Source: Spinacia oleracea (Eukaryota; Streptophyta; Magnoliopsida; Caryophyllales; Amaranthaceae). From it: a stretch of 64,000 bases of DNA. This document shows, in pieces, positions 11,587 through 22,620 of this stretch. Below the pieces are notes generated by a model. It ran no database searches. It was not told the DNA's origin and was given only the letters and a program-made list of their open reading frames with translations. The translations under genes were made by a program, and so were the position numbers. The first letter of the stretch is position 1. Each line of letters starts with the position of its first letter. The DNA is taken from contig NC_079487.1 of NCBI RefSeq assembly GCF_020520425.1, positions 64,596,398-64,660,397 on the forward strand, given 5' to 3'.

Positions 11587-12376
11587 AGCAACTGATTATT
11601 TCTCTAAGTGGGCGGAAGTCGTCCCTCTCCGCGAGGTCAAGAAAGAAAATGTCGTCGATTTCATTCGTACTCACATCATTTACAAGTACGGTATACCTCG
11701 ACGGATCATCACTGACAATGGAAAGCCATTCTTCAACACATTGATGACAAGTCTTTGTGAGAAATTTAAATTCACGCAACATAAATCGTCCATGTACAAC
11801 GCTCCTGCAAACGGCCTAGCGGAAGCCTTCAATAAAACACTTTGTAAATTATTGAGCAAAGTTGTTACAAAATCGAAGCGCGACTGGCATGAAAAGATAG
11901 GGGAAGCTCTTTGGGCTTACAGGACGTCATATAAAACAGCAACACAGTCAACCCCATATGCTTTGGTGTATTGTGTCGAATCTATTTTGCCTTTGGAACT
12001 TCAAATTCCATCATTGCGAGTAGCTATTCAAGAAGGGTTGACTAATGATGAAAATGACAGACTTCGTCTAGCAGAGTTAGAGGCACTTGACGAGAAAAGA
12101 CTGCATCACAACAGAAATCGGAATGCTATCAGGCTCGTCTGTCGCGCGCATTCAACAAGAAAGTTCGACCTCGCTCTTTTCAAGTGGGGGACATAGTCCT
12201 AGCAGTGAGACGGCCTATCATTACTTCTCGTAAGACTGGAAGTAAATTCACTTCAAAATGGATGGTCTATATGTCATACAAGAGGTATACACTAACGGGG
12301 CGTACAAAATTGTTGACGCAGAAGGATTGCGAGTAGGGCCTATCAACGGCAAGTTTCTGAAGCAGTACTACTCATG
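11587..12376 (+). pseudogene. Ty3/gypsy (Tat-type) pol, part 2: integrase core and C-terminus
   Basis: Continuation of the gypsy integrase after the Copia element: TDYFSKWAEVVPL, then the second Asp in RIITDNGKPF (~11705), then the Glu in AEAFNKTL (~11822), completing the D-D-E set whose first Asp lies before 1182. A frameshift near 12100 separates the core from the C-terminal part, whose frame (VGDIVLAVRRP, SKW, NGKFLKQYYS) ends with a stop at 12374-12376. The integrase is therefore split by a 10.4-kb insertion and independently frameshifted. Confidence 0.85.
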
Positions 12377-12723
12377 AAAAGTGAAATCTTTGTAAACTCC
12401 TAAGTAAGAGGATAAACTGCTCGCTCGAAAAAAAAAAAAAAAAAAAAAACTGTTGAACTACGTTGGCTTGATCTTGCAAGGTAACCTATCAATTATTTTG
12501 CAAGTATATAGGCAGCTTGAATAACAAAAAAAAAACTATTCAAGTGCAGCCACACCAAAAATAAAAAATAAAAATTATTCATTACTACACTCCTGGCCCG
12601 CAAGAGTATAAAATGTGAACGGCTAAATAAATAAAGAAAAAAATTCATAAGATGAATAAAAAACCAAAACTAACCGAAAGGCATAATGTTCTACAAAAAG
12701 AGAACTAAAAATCAAAGAAAAAA
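12377..12723. other. AT-rich spacer between sense pol and antisense ORF
   Basis: No gene seen. It contains a ~22-base A run near 12428 and further A-rich tracts. It separates the 3' end of the gypsy pol from the 3' end of the antisense PMD ORF, so the two would be transcribed convergently. Confidence 0.6.
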
Positions 12724-15700
12724 CTATGATGAGTTCATCCACTCATAAGGCTTGATCATGGACTGTAGCTCTTGCAGTTGCGCTCTCTGTTGATCAAGTT
12801 GAGCAATATCGTCAGCACTCAGAAAGGGAATTGCTTCTAGCTCATCAAGAGTCTGCTTTGCAACCTTCACGTCTTCTTCATAGGATGTCAATAAGGTTCT
12901 GCTAGTTTTTATCTCACTTAACAAATGACTTTTCTCATCATGAGCTCCTTTTAAAGCAGCTTCGAGGTCGTCTATCTTCCTCCCAATCTCAATGTCTTGC
13001 TCCTCAAGCAATCTCTGCTTCTCTTGCGCCTCAACAAAAACTGACTCGGCTTGCTTAACCAGTTCAGTTTGAGTCACTATACTTTGCTCCACTTCCTCTG
13101 AACGTCGGCGCCCTACAGCTTCAGCTTCCAAAGCAAGATATGACCTAACAGACCAATAATAGGAGTCGACTTGACGTTTTAGTGGACCTAGATCACCCTT
13201 GAGATGTTCTATACCCCTGTACACCATTGGAGCCTCTTCATATTTTTTTGTCACTTTAGAGAATGGTGATTGTTGCAACATTCCTAAATATTCTGCACCT
13301 ATCTGTCGTATTGCATTGGCAAAGATGAAAGAAGAATTAGGGCCTGGGCAAAATGTACTAGCAGATACAGCTGGAACACGCACACCTCTTGTTGCGTTGT
13401 GAGAGATATCTACCACCTTAGGTTGAGCACTAAGAGCTCTAGAAGCAACCTCAAGAGAATTAGGACCATCAACCGACTGCTGACTTTGAGTTGGAGAAGA
13501 CAAATCGACAGTCAAATCCTTCTTCAACGGGATCAAAGGACCATCGTCATCCATGTCCTTGGTGATTTTTGATTCTTTCCCTCTCCTTGGAGTCGACTTC
13601 AATGGAGGTAGATAAGGGTGATCGTCCTTTATACGCAAATCCTCGTCGATATGGAGTAATATGTCCTCTCCCATGTCGAGATTGACATCCTAAAAAAAGG
13701 GGGGGGGGGAGAGTGTGAGAATATACATATAAAAAAAAAGGGAGGTCAAATAACATGGTTTGTTTACTTTATGCATGCTAAACAATATTTATAAAAAAAA
13801 TGGACCATGTCTCACATACTAGTTGCAAGTCAGTGGGAACAGGAGGGAAATTAGCTAAAGTGTCTCCATCCAAGCCACTATTCTCTGAATTTATGAGGGA
13901 AGGCCTCTGTTTACCGCCTCGTTTATGCTTATAGTTAATGTCAGACTCCGCATCACTAGAACTTTTGTGGTCTTGAGAAAAGGCATCAATCGACCGTTTT
14001 GAGGTTGGTCCACTTCGACTATCGTCCGCACCCTCAGAAGGTAAAGCACCTTTTTTGGGTTTAGACGGATCTGGTTCAACACTGGAGCAAAGGAGGCTGA
14101 CACTCTTTCTAAGGTCGTTAACAGTCACGCGAGACCACCACTCTTCGAATTTCGGAGTCACAAGGTAACGCCAATCCAGAGAATAACTAGGAGCCCACAC
14201 TCGAGACTGGCTTCCCACATATAATAACATCTTCCAAAATCTTAAGGCTTCATAACTCGTGACCTTTCGATCAGCAATGCCACGATGAAACACAGTCGGT
14301 ATACCTTGACCAAAACCAAATTGTCTAGCAAAACGGTAAGGAGCATAAGGTTCGATATAGAAAGAATCGACACAACGCAAAGGGAGATAGCATGAACGAA
14401 GTGAAACAAGATAGCTGAACTGGAGGAGTTCAAGTTTCCCATCGTCAAACAAAAGTTCATTCTTATTTTTGTTCAGAATGGTACAACCAACTTTCGCTTG
14501 CTCCCCACCATGAATGAGATCGCGCGCCTGCACATCAGTAAAACACTTTGAACTTTTAGCTCCCGAAAATAAAACCATCAAGGGACCCGGAGGAGGGGGT
14601 TCTACAGCATGATGAGTGCTAAAATAGTGACCAAGCCAGCCATACACATAATGAGTGGGAAAACAAGATCCAGAGTACGAAGGCCTTGAAGATCTCGAGA
14701 TAACGTTCAACCCATGATAGATGCTAGCAAGTACTGGTACCCCAAGACTGTAAGTATCACCGCGCGCCATCAAAACAGCAATCCAAAAATTCTAGGTCGT
14801 ATGGGTCTATCTTCGCCCTCAGGAAGTATAAATACGTATAACCAGCAAGTAAGAAAAGCCGCAGTATAAAGAACTTGTTTCCGGTTGGCTCCAGAGACTC
14901 CCAGAGAAGCGAACACAGCTTCTTCCTTTTTGGTCCACTCAAGAGGTCGATCCTTTATTTCACCATCAGGATTATGTGTGGATTTCGGGCAAGATTTAGT
15001 ATACCTTCGTCGCTTTGCGGGAGCCTCATAGGTTATGGCCCCTTTGTACCAAAAGTTGATCCATTGTCGAGCTAACACACCCTTTTTAGACTCAGGTCGC
15101 TTCGCTAGATAGTGGTAAACTCCATATAAATGATCACAAGCTCGGGAAATGACTCCATTACCTTGGTCATCTTGTTTCAACAACTCGTTATGATGAGGGA
15201 TTGTTTCATCATAGATCTCTCCAACAATAGGCAAGCCACCAAGCCTATAAAGATCCCAAAGTGATATAGACAACTCCCCAGCCACAGTATGAAGCTTGTT
15301 TGTAGTAGGACACCAGCTCTCACAAAACGCACGCATTACATTTGGGTCTTTGGAATAGGAATATAGGGAAGCGTAAACAGCATTATGCACTGAACATGCG
15401 ATAAGATCTTCCTTAAAGCGAAATAAAACATCTTCAGTCCACTCCCAATATCCTACAATAAAACGAGAATCTCCATGGAGTTTATGAACATGTGACCCCC
15501 ACCTCACTGATTTAGAAATGATTAAACGACCGAGCATAGGGTACAACTCACCAGTGGCTGACTTTTCTTGAAGACTGTTTCTAAGAGTATAAAATGTGGA
15601 ACCGCCTTTTGTAAAGGGTCCTGCCCTCTTGGACATCTCACTCAGGAAATAGTTCGTACAAAAGGAGGGTTCTGTACCCCCCAAACGGCGCAATGAAGGA

Positions 15701-15801
15701 CGAATGGTTAACCAAGTACCAGACTTAGGATCATTTTCCTCCTCGTTAGTAATGCATAAGTAGTTGTGCCTTTTATCATGAATTTCCTTGATATGCACCA
15801 T
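12724..15801 (-). pseudogene. Antisense plant mobile domain (PMD) ORF of the Tat element, two exons, one frameshift
   Basis: Reads 15801 to 12724. The first exon carries a PMD (the aminotransferase-like plant mobile domain of MAIN/MAIL1 and some transposons): FCESWCPTT, then GELSISLWDLYRLGGLPIVGE (~15310-15220). The frame shifts by one base in a T run near 14790, where RPRIF must join WIAVLMARGDTYSLGVPVLASIYHG. An intron at 13690-13819 (GTATGT donor, TTTTTTTAG acceptor, phase 0) joins it to a second exon that is rich in coiled-coil heptads and ends at 12724. The start ATG follows an acceptor-like TTTTTTTGTTAG, so an upstream untranslated exon is likely. Position (between pol and 3' end) and antisense direction match the extra ORF reported for Tat-lineage elements. 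A captured host gene is the alternative. Confidence 0.8.
13690..13819 (-). other. Intron of the antisense PMD ORF
   Basis: Donor GTATGTGAG after codon CTA and acceptor TTTTTTTAG before GATGTC; removing it keeps the frame open. A G/C homopolymer and A-rich tract fill the acceptor side. Confidence 0.7.
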
Positions 15802-15893
15802 GCTCGCGGATCTAACAAAAAAAAGAGGTAAAAGTAGTTAAATAACATGACAAAAGGGGGCAAAGGAAGAATTGTAACAACATTTGTTAATGT

Positions 15894-16430
15894 TTATCGC
15901 AAACTCAAAAGAGAAAAGAACTATCATAAATAAGATGTCAAGTTCACTGAACAAGCCATGTGACCTAACATCCCCGATAGGTTCATCCGGAACGGCCTGG
16001 TGACCTATCGTGACAGTATCATCGTCGTTGTCTCCTCGCAAACACAAGAAAGGACTGTCATAAATAAGATGTCAAGTTCACTGAACAAGCCATGTGACTT
16101 AACATCCCCGATAGGTTCATCCGGAACGGCCTGGTGACCTATCGTGACAGTATCATCGTCGTTGTCTCCTCGCAAACACAAGAAAGGACTGTCATAAATA
16201 AGATGTCAAGTTCACTGAACAAGCCATTTGACTTAACACCCCCGATAGGTTCATCCGGAAGGGCCTGGTGACCTATCGTGATAGCTAGTATCATCGCCGT
16301 TTGTCTCCTCATAAGCTCAAAAAGGGGACCGTCATAAAAGATGATAAGTTCACCGGACAAGCCAGGTGACTTAACATCCGATAGGTTCATCCGGAACGAC
16401 CTGCTGACCTATCGTACCATTGTTATGCAT
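15894..16430. repeat. Tandem repeat, four ~134-bp units, 3' region of the Tat element
   Basis: Anchor ATAAGATGTCAAGTTCACTG begins near 15928, 16062 and 16196, with a diverged copy near 16336 (spacings 134, 134, 140). Each unit contains CGATAGGT and, 20 bases later, its reverse complement ACCTATCG, a potential stem-loop kept in all four copies. Hypervariable tandem repeats just before the 3' LTR are known for Ogre/Tat elements. Confidence 0.85.
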
Positions 16431-17466
16431 CTCGCCTGCAAGATACCTCAAAAAAAAATATGCAAAAAAAAAAGCTTGGACAGAAAAAATTGTTGAGAAA
16501 GTGCAAACACAAGTAATTACCTCAATAGTGTAGAGCTTGTTATGTTGTTGCCACGACGTCAAGGTACAAACGAAGGCTTTACTGTTTCAAAAAAAAATCA
16601 CTCAAGGATTCGTTACCCTCCAATTTGTGGCACCAAATTTACAAGAATTCAAAATTGACTATCAAAATAAAATGCGACGCTATAGTGCTGCAAACTGAGC
16701 AAGAAAGATAGCAATCATAACTTGCTAATTAAACCCCACTATACAATTAGACACAGACAAACAATTTGCAATAAATCAGTTGTTGGATCATAGTGCATCA
16801 TATCATGTACGCCAAATCTCGGTGCTAATCAGCAATACTTAAACGCAAAGGCTACACATACCTTTGGTGTATGTGGGCCAGCTATACCTTGCTCTCTTAT
16901 TTGCCAGATCCAACTCAGCAAATCCAAGTCAGCATCCAAAATTTCAGCCAAATTTCAAATCTGATTTGAATTTGAAATTCGAATTTTTTTTTTTCTTATC
17001 TCTTTTTTTTTTCTTCGATGTTTCCTAAGTTTTCAAAAAATACCAGATCTTCCATGCTTGATTTACACATATCGCGATTTACCAGATCTACAAATATCAT
17101 TTTATTTTCTGACATTTTTTAAATTTGTTTCCTTTGTAGACTTTTTTCTCGTTTAATTTAATTTCCTAAAAAAAATGATATTTTGATTTTTGATGATTGT
17201 TAATTAATCATAAGTATTGTCAATTGGTTATTTATTTGTTTTTTATCAACTTAATTTTTTTATTTTTTGATGAATTGATGTTGCAGGTAGACGAAGGTAG
17301 ACGAAGATGAAGACTTCACAGCTGGGCGGACATTACAATGTTGGTTTGAGTATTTTTTTGTAACTATTGTAGTTAATAAATTTAAGTACTGTATGTGTGT
17401 TTTGACATATTGTTGCTTATTAAAAATACTACTTTTGTAATTATTAATAATTTGCAATGAATTTTC
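16431..17466. other. AT-rich tract, probable 3' end of the Tat element
   Basis: No ORF of note. Poly-A/T tracts (16449-16475, 16985-17012) and a motif set around 16790-16920 could be part of a 3' LTR. No matching 5' LTR is in the window, so no boundary can be placed. ACATTACA near 17331 is one possible LTR end. Confidence 0.35.
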
Positions 17467-17874
17467 AAATGTTTGTTTTTAATGAATGAGTCTTACTCCA
17501 TAAGCCAAGTTATGACACAAATGTACAATAGTCATGTGTTTTTATTTTGTTTCACATCTAAAAAGTCATGTGTTGAATTATTTGCCCACACAAGTCAAGT
17601 GAATATACTTTGATGATTTAGTTCACATTGAAAAATTGCAAAAAAAAGAAAGAAAAAAAACGGGGGGGGGGGGGGGGGGTAGCAGAAATTATTTATCACC
17701 CTTCAATTCAGCGGAATCGAACCAGTGACCTCCAAGACCAAGTGAAGCGCTATTTTAAGGCATAAGCAGTAACCAAGTTGACAGTGAGGCTAATCCATTG
17801 GCAATTATAATGATTTAATTTACTTAAAGGCTATTATTGCTATTGTTGTACTCGAAAAACATTTAAATGTAAAC
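17467..17874. repeat. 0.4-kb direct repeat, copy 1, with tRNA-like block and poly-G
   Basis: Nearly identical to 18379-18785, 912 bp further on. Each copy contains a 17-20-base G run, and on the minus strand a perfect RNA polymerase III B box GGTTCGATTCC (17713-17723 complement) preceded by a D-arm-like CAACTTGGTTACTGC. Suggests a SINE-like or tRNA-derived element inside a duplicated segment. Confidence 0.8.
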
Positions 17875-18378
17875 CAAGTAGACAGTGAAATAAGAGAAGT
17901 GTAATTACAATTAGCTTAAGTAAAAAAAACACAGAGTAATTAGGACTAAGAAACTCTATCCACAAATGAATAAAACAAATCAAATTTTTTAGTTGATCAA
18001 TTGATTTTTGTAAATACGCAAATAATTGTATTGACTAAAATCAAATTGTTTACTCCTATAGTCATAACACGACATTATTTTTCTTACATGCAAGTACATA
18101 ATTGTACCTTGTTCACTACGGAGTTCACTGCGGAATAACTAAAATTAATTTGCACCATTACATTACTTTCAAGTATGAAATGGCTTTTTAATCTATTGTG
18201 TTATACGGAGTATACATTACTAAAATTATTGTATATACCAGGATTCTGTTAAATAAAATAAAAGACCGAGTTGTTAGGATTCTGTGAACCAGGTCGGGAC
18301 TCGGGAGTGGTGATTCTCGATAGGTATCCCGTATTCATAAAAGACCTTATAACTTAACGGTTTAGGGTAAGTTTTTAT

Positions 18379-18785
18379 AAATGTTTGTTTTTTATGAATG
18401 AGTCTTACCCCATAAGCCAAGTTATGACACAAATGTACAATAGTCATGTGTTTTATTTTGTTTCACATCTAAAAAGTCATGTGTTAATTATTTGCCCACA
18501 CAAGTCAAGTGAATATACTTTGATGATTTAGTTCACATTGAAAATTTGCAAAAAAAGGAAAGGAAAAAAAACGGGGGGGGGGGGGGGGGGTAGCAGAAAT
18601 TAATTATCACACTTCAATTCAGCGGAATCGAACCAGTGACCTCCAAGACCAAGTGAAGCGCTATTTTAAGGCATAAGCAGTAACCAAGTTGACAGTGAGG
18701 CTAATCCATTGGCAATTATAATGATTTAATTTACTTAAAGGCTATTGTTGCTATTGTTGTACTCGAAAAACATTGAAATGTAAAA
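18379..18785. repeat. 0.4-kb direct repeat, copy 2
   Basis: Second copy of 17467-17874, with few substitutions and a slightly different G-run length. The ~500 bp between the copies is unrelated AT-rich DNA without a gene. No TG...CA ends or primer-binding site were found, so an LTR pair is unlikely. Confidence 0.8.
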
Positions 18786-18961
18786 CATTAATTAAACCTT
18801 TTTACTTGGTTTAAGCAAGTTAATACTACTATATAAAGTTAAATTAGAGTCGTTACCAAAAGTAACACCAAAAAATTACACATTAGTAGTTACGTAATAA
18901 GCCGAATAATTGTAATAATACTACATCGCCCCAAAACTAAAAAAAGTCGCTTATATAGCCT

Positions 18962-19527
18962 TCAGTTGTTGAAAAGTCTATTGAAAACCTCGTCGTTTGG
19001 TTGTTCCGGGTCTCCTCCAGAAATCTGTTGGATGATCGTTCCGATCACCCGGATCAGCTTGATAATTTGTCATTATTTAAAATAACCGTTAAAATTTTAT
19101 TTTTATTTAGTAAAGTTTTAAAAGAAAATCAAAAATTAATGTTAATTTAACATGCAATTGTTTCATAAATCTAAGTACAGTATATATTACTTATTTTTTA
19201 TCTAAAAAAAATTACGATAAAAATTCAATTTTGATTATGTTGTTGAACCAACTTAGAACACGGAACAAAACATGGTCAAAATATATAACGCATTATTTCA
19301 TTTAAAATATATTCAAATTTATTAAATAACGCAATGTTGTAAATAAATAAGAAAGAAATCCATCCTAAAGTTTGTGTGGTCTGTGGAAAAGCAAGCAAAT
19401 TCGCACCAAATAAATAAAATTTGCAAAAAAAAAAAAAGACTAAAACAAGAGAAATTACCAATTTGAAGATCATCCAAGTAAGATAAAGTGCATAGATGAC
19501 ATTTTCAAGCAATTTGATGGGCTTCAT
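18962..19527 (-). CDS. Small spliced gene, 54-residue hydrophobic peptide, unknown function
   Basis: Exon 1 is 19527-19459 (23 codons, MKPIKLLENV...TWMIFKL) and exon 2 is 19057-18962 (31 codons ending FNRLFNN-stop). The intron has a GTAATT donor and a TTATCAAG acceptor, with the frame kept in phase 0. The first ~40 residues are strongly hydrophobic (two clusters: YALYLTWMIF and LIRVIGTII), followed by a polar tail with GGDPEQPNDE. That suggests a membrane-associated or secreted small protein. A TATA box (19641-19649) and a pyrimidine/A-rich leader free of upstream ATGs sit in the right place. I do not recognise the family. The splice model is inferred. Confidence 0.55.
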
Positions 19528-19640
19528 TGTTGAACAAAAGCAAGGTAGAATTCTTGTTGTGGAAGAGAAGAGAAGTTTGTGGTTTTATGAGGAAGAAGGA
19601 TGGACGTTTGAGTTTGTGTGAAATGAAAAAGAACTTTGAG

Positions 19641-19649
19641 TATATATAA
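19641..19649 (-). promoter_or_regulatory. TATA box of the small spliced gene
   Basis: On the minus strand CTTTATATATACTC lies ~115 bp upstream of the ATG at 19527, leaving room for a ~80-base leader rich in CTTCTTCC and CTCTTCTC. Confidence 0.55.
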
Positions 19650-19659
19650 AGGAGTACAT

Positions 19660-21600
19660 AGAATGTTGTGTAGCAAGTTTAGTTGAGTAAGATATGTTTG
19701 CATGTCTACTGAATTTAGAGACTTAGCCTCTGTTTTGTTTGACGTTTGGAATTCCCAATTATTTTCGTAAAATTTGAACTGAAATTTGAATTAACTGTAT
19801 ATTATTTATACATTGAATTATATTATTTATGCTTAGTGTTGTGTTACAGATCAATGCGTTTTTTAAATTGTCATCTGGGTTAAAAAAAAAGGAAAAAAAA
19901 TTGAAAATTGCATGTCATCATTACATAATGGCGTGTGCAGGTAAGTGTGGGCTTGATGTTTTTTTCGATTAACGAGAAAAATTCAGCAAAGCTACTTTAG
20001 CTTAGTTGTGTAGGTTTAGTAAATTATCAAGTGCATATGTTCAAGGGGTTTAGTAGTAGATTCAAGGGCAAAAAACAAGCACAATATTGGCAACGAAATG
20101 TTCCAAAAAAATCGTATCCCATATACGATCCCATTTTCCGAAAAAATAAAAGTTATCGTTCTTTTTTATTTTTACGATAATTATAACATAATACAACCAT
20201 TTTTTCTTTAAATTTGCAAAGTAACCTTCGTTATATTATTGAACGATAAGTACAATCCCAAACACGATACCATTTTCCCTACACAAATCTTTTAGTATGT
20301 AGTGTGTTAGTCAAAATTGACTTAAAAAAATGATACGATAAGTTGCACAAGACTCATAAAACTGAGATAAGGAAACAAAAGGGGTCTAAGTTATCAGTTT
20401 CTTCACCGTTTGGGGCCTATGTTTTATTTTTTCACCCATTAGGGTCTATTTTCAAATTTTAGGCAAACTAACTTTTATTTAACTCACCTTAAACCATACA
20501 TGATTTTTAAAATAATAAAAAAAGTTATATAATTCTATCTTAATTAATTACAAGACGTTTTTTTTAAAAAAAAGTTATATAATGCTTAATTAATTAATAA
20601 ATAATGAAGTAAGCCTCCCATTAATAAATTACTACGTATTTACCAAGGGTCAATAATGCCATGTAAGCAATGATAAATAGAGCTTATGGGTCGAGCTTAA
20701 CTAAATGGGTCAGCACGATATGGCAAGTTTAATTAAAATGGATCGGGTTATTGTTGTATTACATAGTTGTTAACCTACCTATGTAATACTTTTCAAAAAT
20801 GAAAAATAAAAAAATTTACCAAATACTCCTATACTTTATGAAGCACACTTTTCTTCAGCAAATTTAATTAAAATAATTGCGTAGTAGTACTTTTTTATTT
20901 ACTTCATAAATATATTACTTACCAAAAAAGTTAAATTAAATTAAATTAAGAACCTAATTAGAGGGAAGAGTAGGATATTGGTAGATTTGTCAAGAACAAA
21001 AAGGGAGTCACTGGAGTAACTCAAGCCAAAAAACGAAGTATAATTGTCAAAAGATTTTTTCGTAGGTAAGCCATTTATAAAATTCAAAGTCGTATATGTA
21101 GTCATTATACTAAGTAGTTCTTTTGTTTTTAAAAAAAACGCGGTAATAATCTAACTATTACTCGACCTATCAGAACCGAAAAAACCCGATACCCGAATAA
21201 GAGGGAAACGGTAGTTCTAGATACTGTTTAGGGTGGGCAAAAGTGTAACTCGAATGAAATTGTTACCCGAAATAAATTTCTATTGGGTAACCGAACTCCT
21301 ATATGCACACCCGTGGGAAATAATAAAGCTAATTGAAGGCAATGTACCCTTTAGAGACTCAAACTTGACTTTTTGTGGAGCATTGTCAGTTACTTGAGAA
21401 TTATTTTTGTCCTTGAAAATCACGTGGAATGAACAACAAATTATATAACACAAATCAAAATATTTTAAATAAAATGAGATATTAATAGGATGCAATGTTA
21501 GTGAGTCCAAAGTTAAAACTTAAACGAAATATTGTGTCATTCATTTAATTGGAGACAATTCAATGGTAGTTGACTAATCGTACATCTTTCCATAATTGGG
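19660..21600. other. AT-rich intergenic DNA
   Basis: No convincing gene. Contains scattered repeat-like phrases such as ACGATCCCATTTTCCG (about 20124) and ACGATACCATTTTCC (about 20259), and AACCCGATACCCG near 21185. These may be old MITE debris but have no defined ends. Confidence 0.5.
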
Positions 21601-21621
21601 CACTAGATCAACATAGTACAT

Positions 21622-22179
21622 TTACCACTTGTACAATGTAAGAATGATGAAAAAAATTGCCACACACAAACAATTCTTATAAATCAACTTTTCGTTATTC
21701 CTTGCTTCAAACATTTCTTGCGCCATATTATTCTTCCTATTTTCAACAAGCTGAACCCTTTCATTCATCAACAAATTCTCCAACTTGAGTGTTTCGTTCA
21801 AGCAAGTCAACTTCACTAGTTGTTCCCGGAGTGTGGAGTTCTCTCTTTGCAGATTGTTCATTATGTTGCTGTTGACCTCGTCTTCCCAAAAAAAAAACCG
21901 CAAGTATCGTCCTGCATACAATCGGGTAAAGAAATTCTGAACAAATCATAGCAGCAAAAATTTCTTAAAGACGTGTAGAAATTAGGTGCTCACCTTCCAA
22001 ACAGGGCACGAATAAAATCTTAGGCCCTCATTTGCAGTGTGTTTGCAAGTTTGTAACTTCGCCGGGTAACCATGATGACAACAAACATTAGTTTCACTTA
22101 CAGGGGTGTTTCTTGTTGCGCTTCCTTGAGTTCTTCTTGTTGATGAAGCTTAGGTTGGAGTGCTTGGTTCCCTCGCCAT
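21622..22179 (-). pseudogene. GRF-type zinc-finger protein gene, broken
   Basis: Exon 1 is 22179-21994 and exon 2 is 21911-21622 (donor GTGAGC, acceptor TGTATGCAG). Together they encode a GRF zinc finger (CCHHGYPAKLQT, FYSCPVW, then CGFFFWEDE), a leucine-rich coiled coil (NLQRENSTLREQLVKL) and a C-terminal membrane segment (CVAIFFIILTLYKW). This is the usual layout of plant GRF-domain proteins. Two lesions are visible: an in-frame TAA at codon 10, and a ten-T run in exon 2 one base short of the frame needed for CGFFFW. A TATA-like CTCTATAAATATT is at 22258-22270. The homopolymer lesion could be a sequencing error; the TAA is harder to explain away. Confidence 0.7.
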
Positions 22180-22620
22180 ATTTATTTTTTCTGAAAAATG
22201 TAGCTTACAATTGATAGTATGACTATGTGTTGTGTTTGAAATGATCTGTTTTGTGTCAATATTTATAGAGAGTAAGATGTTACCGTTAGACAATATGGCC
22301 AGTCAGGTAATTGCTGATAAAAATAGTATAACGAAACTTCAAATAAATTGTAAATATTTGGCTTGGAGGGAAATGATTAATAAATAAATCAACCTCAAAT
22401 AGTTTAATTTATTACAATTTTTAAAACAAAATAATTGAAATAATTTAATACAAACTACATAAAAACATACATTGTAGTGTTTATTAAAAAAGAGTGAACT
22501 ACCTACAAATACTACGCACGGTTAATGGTACGTAGTTCTCTTTGAAGTGTTCATTAACTTACACAAGCGACTAAACAAATATTCAACTAATGTTACAAAA
22601 ACAGCAACGAGATGTGCTGT

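Noticed and set aside
17690..17790. tRNA gene suggested by GGTTCGATTCC
   Set aside because: The B box is perfect but no acceptor stem or full cloverleaf forms, and spacing to an A-like box is too long; treated as SINE-like.
17467..18785. TRIM-type retrotransposon from the two 0.4-kb direct repeats
   Set aside because: No TG/CA ends, primer-binding site, polypurine tract or target duplication.
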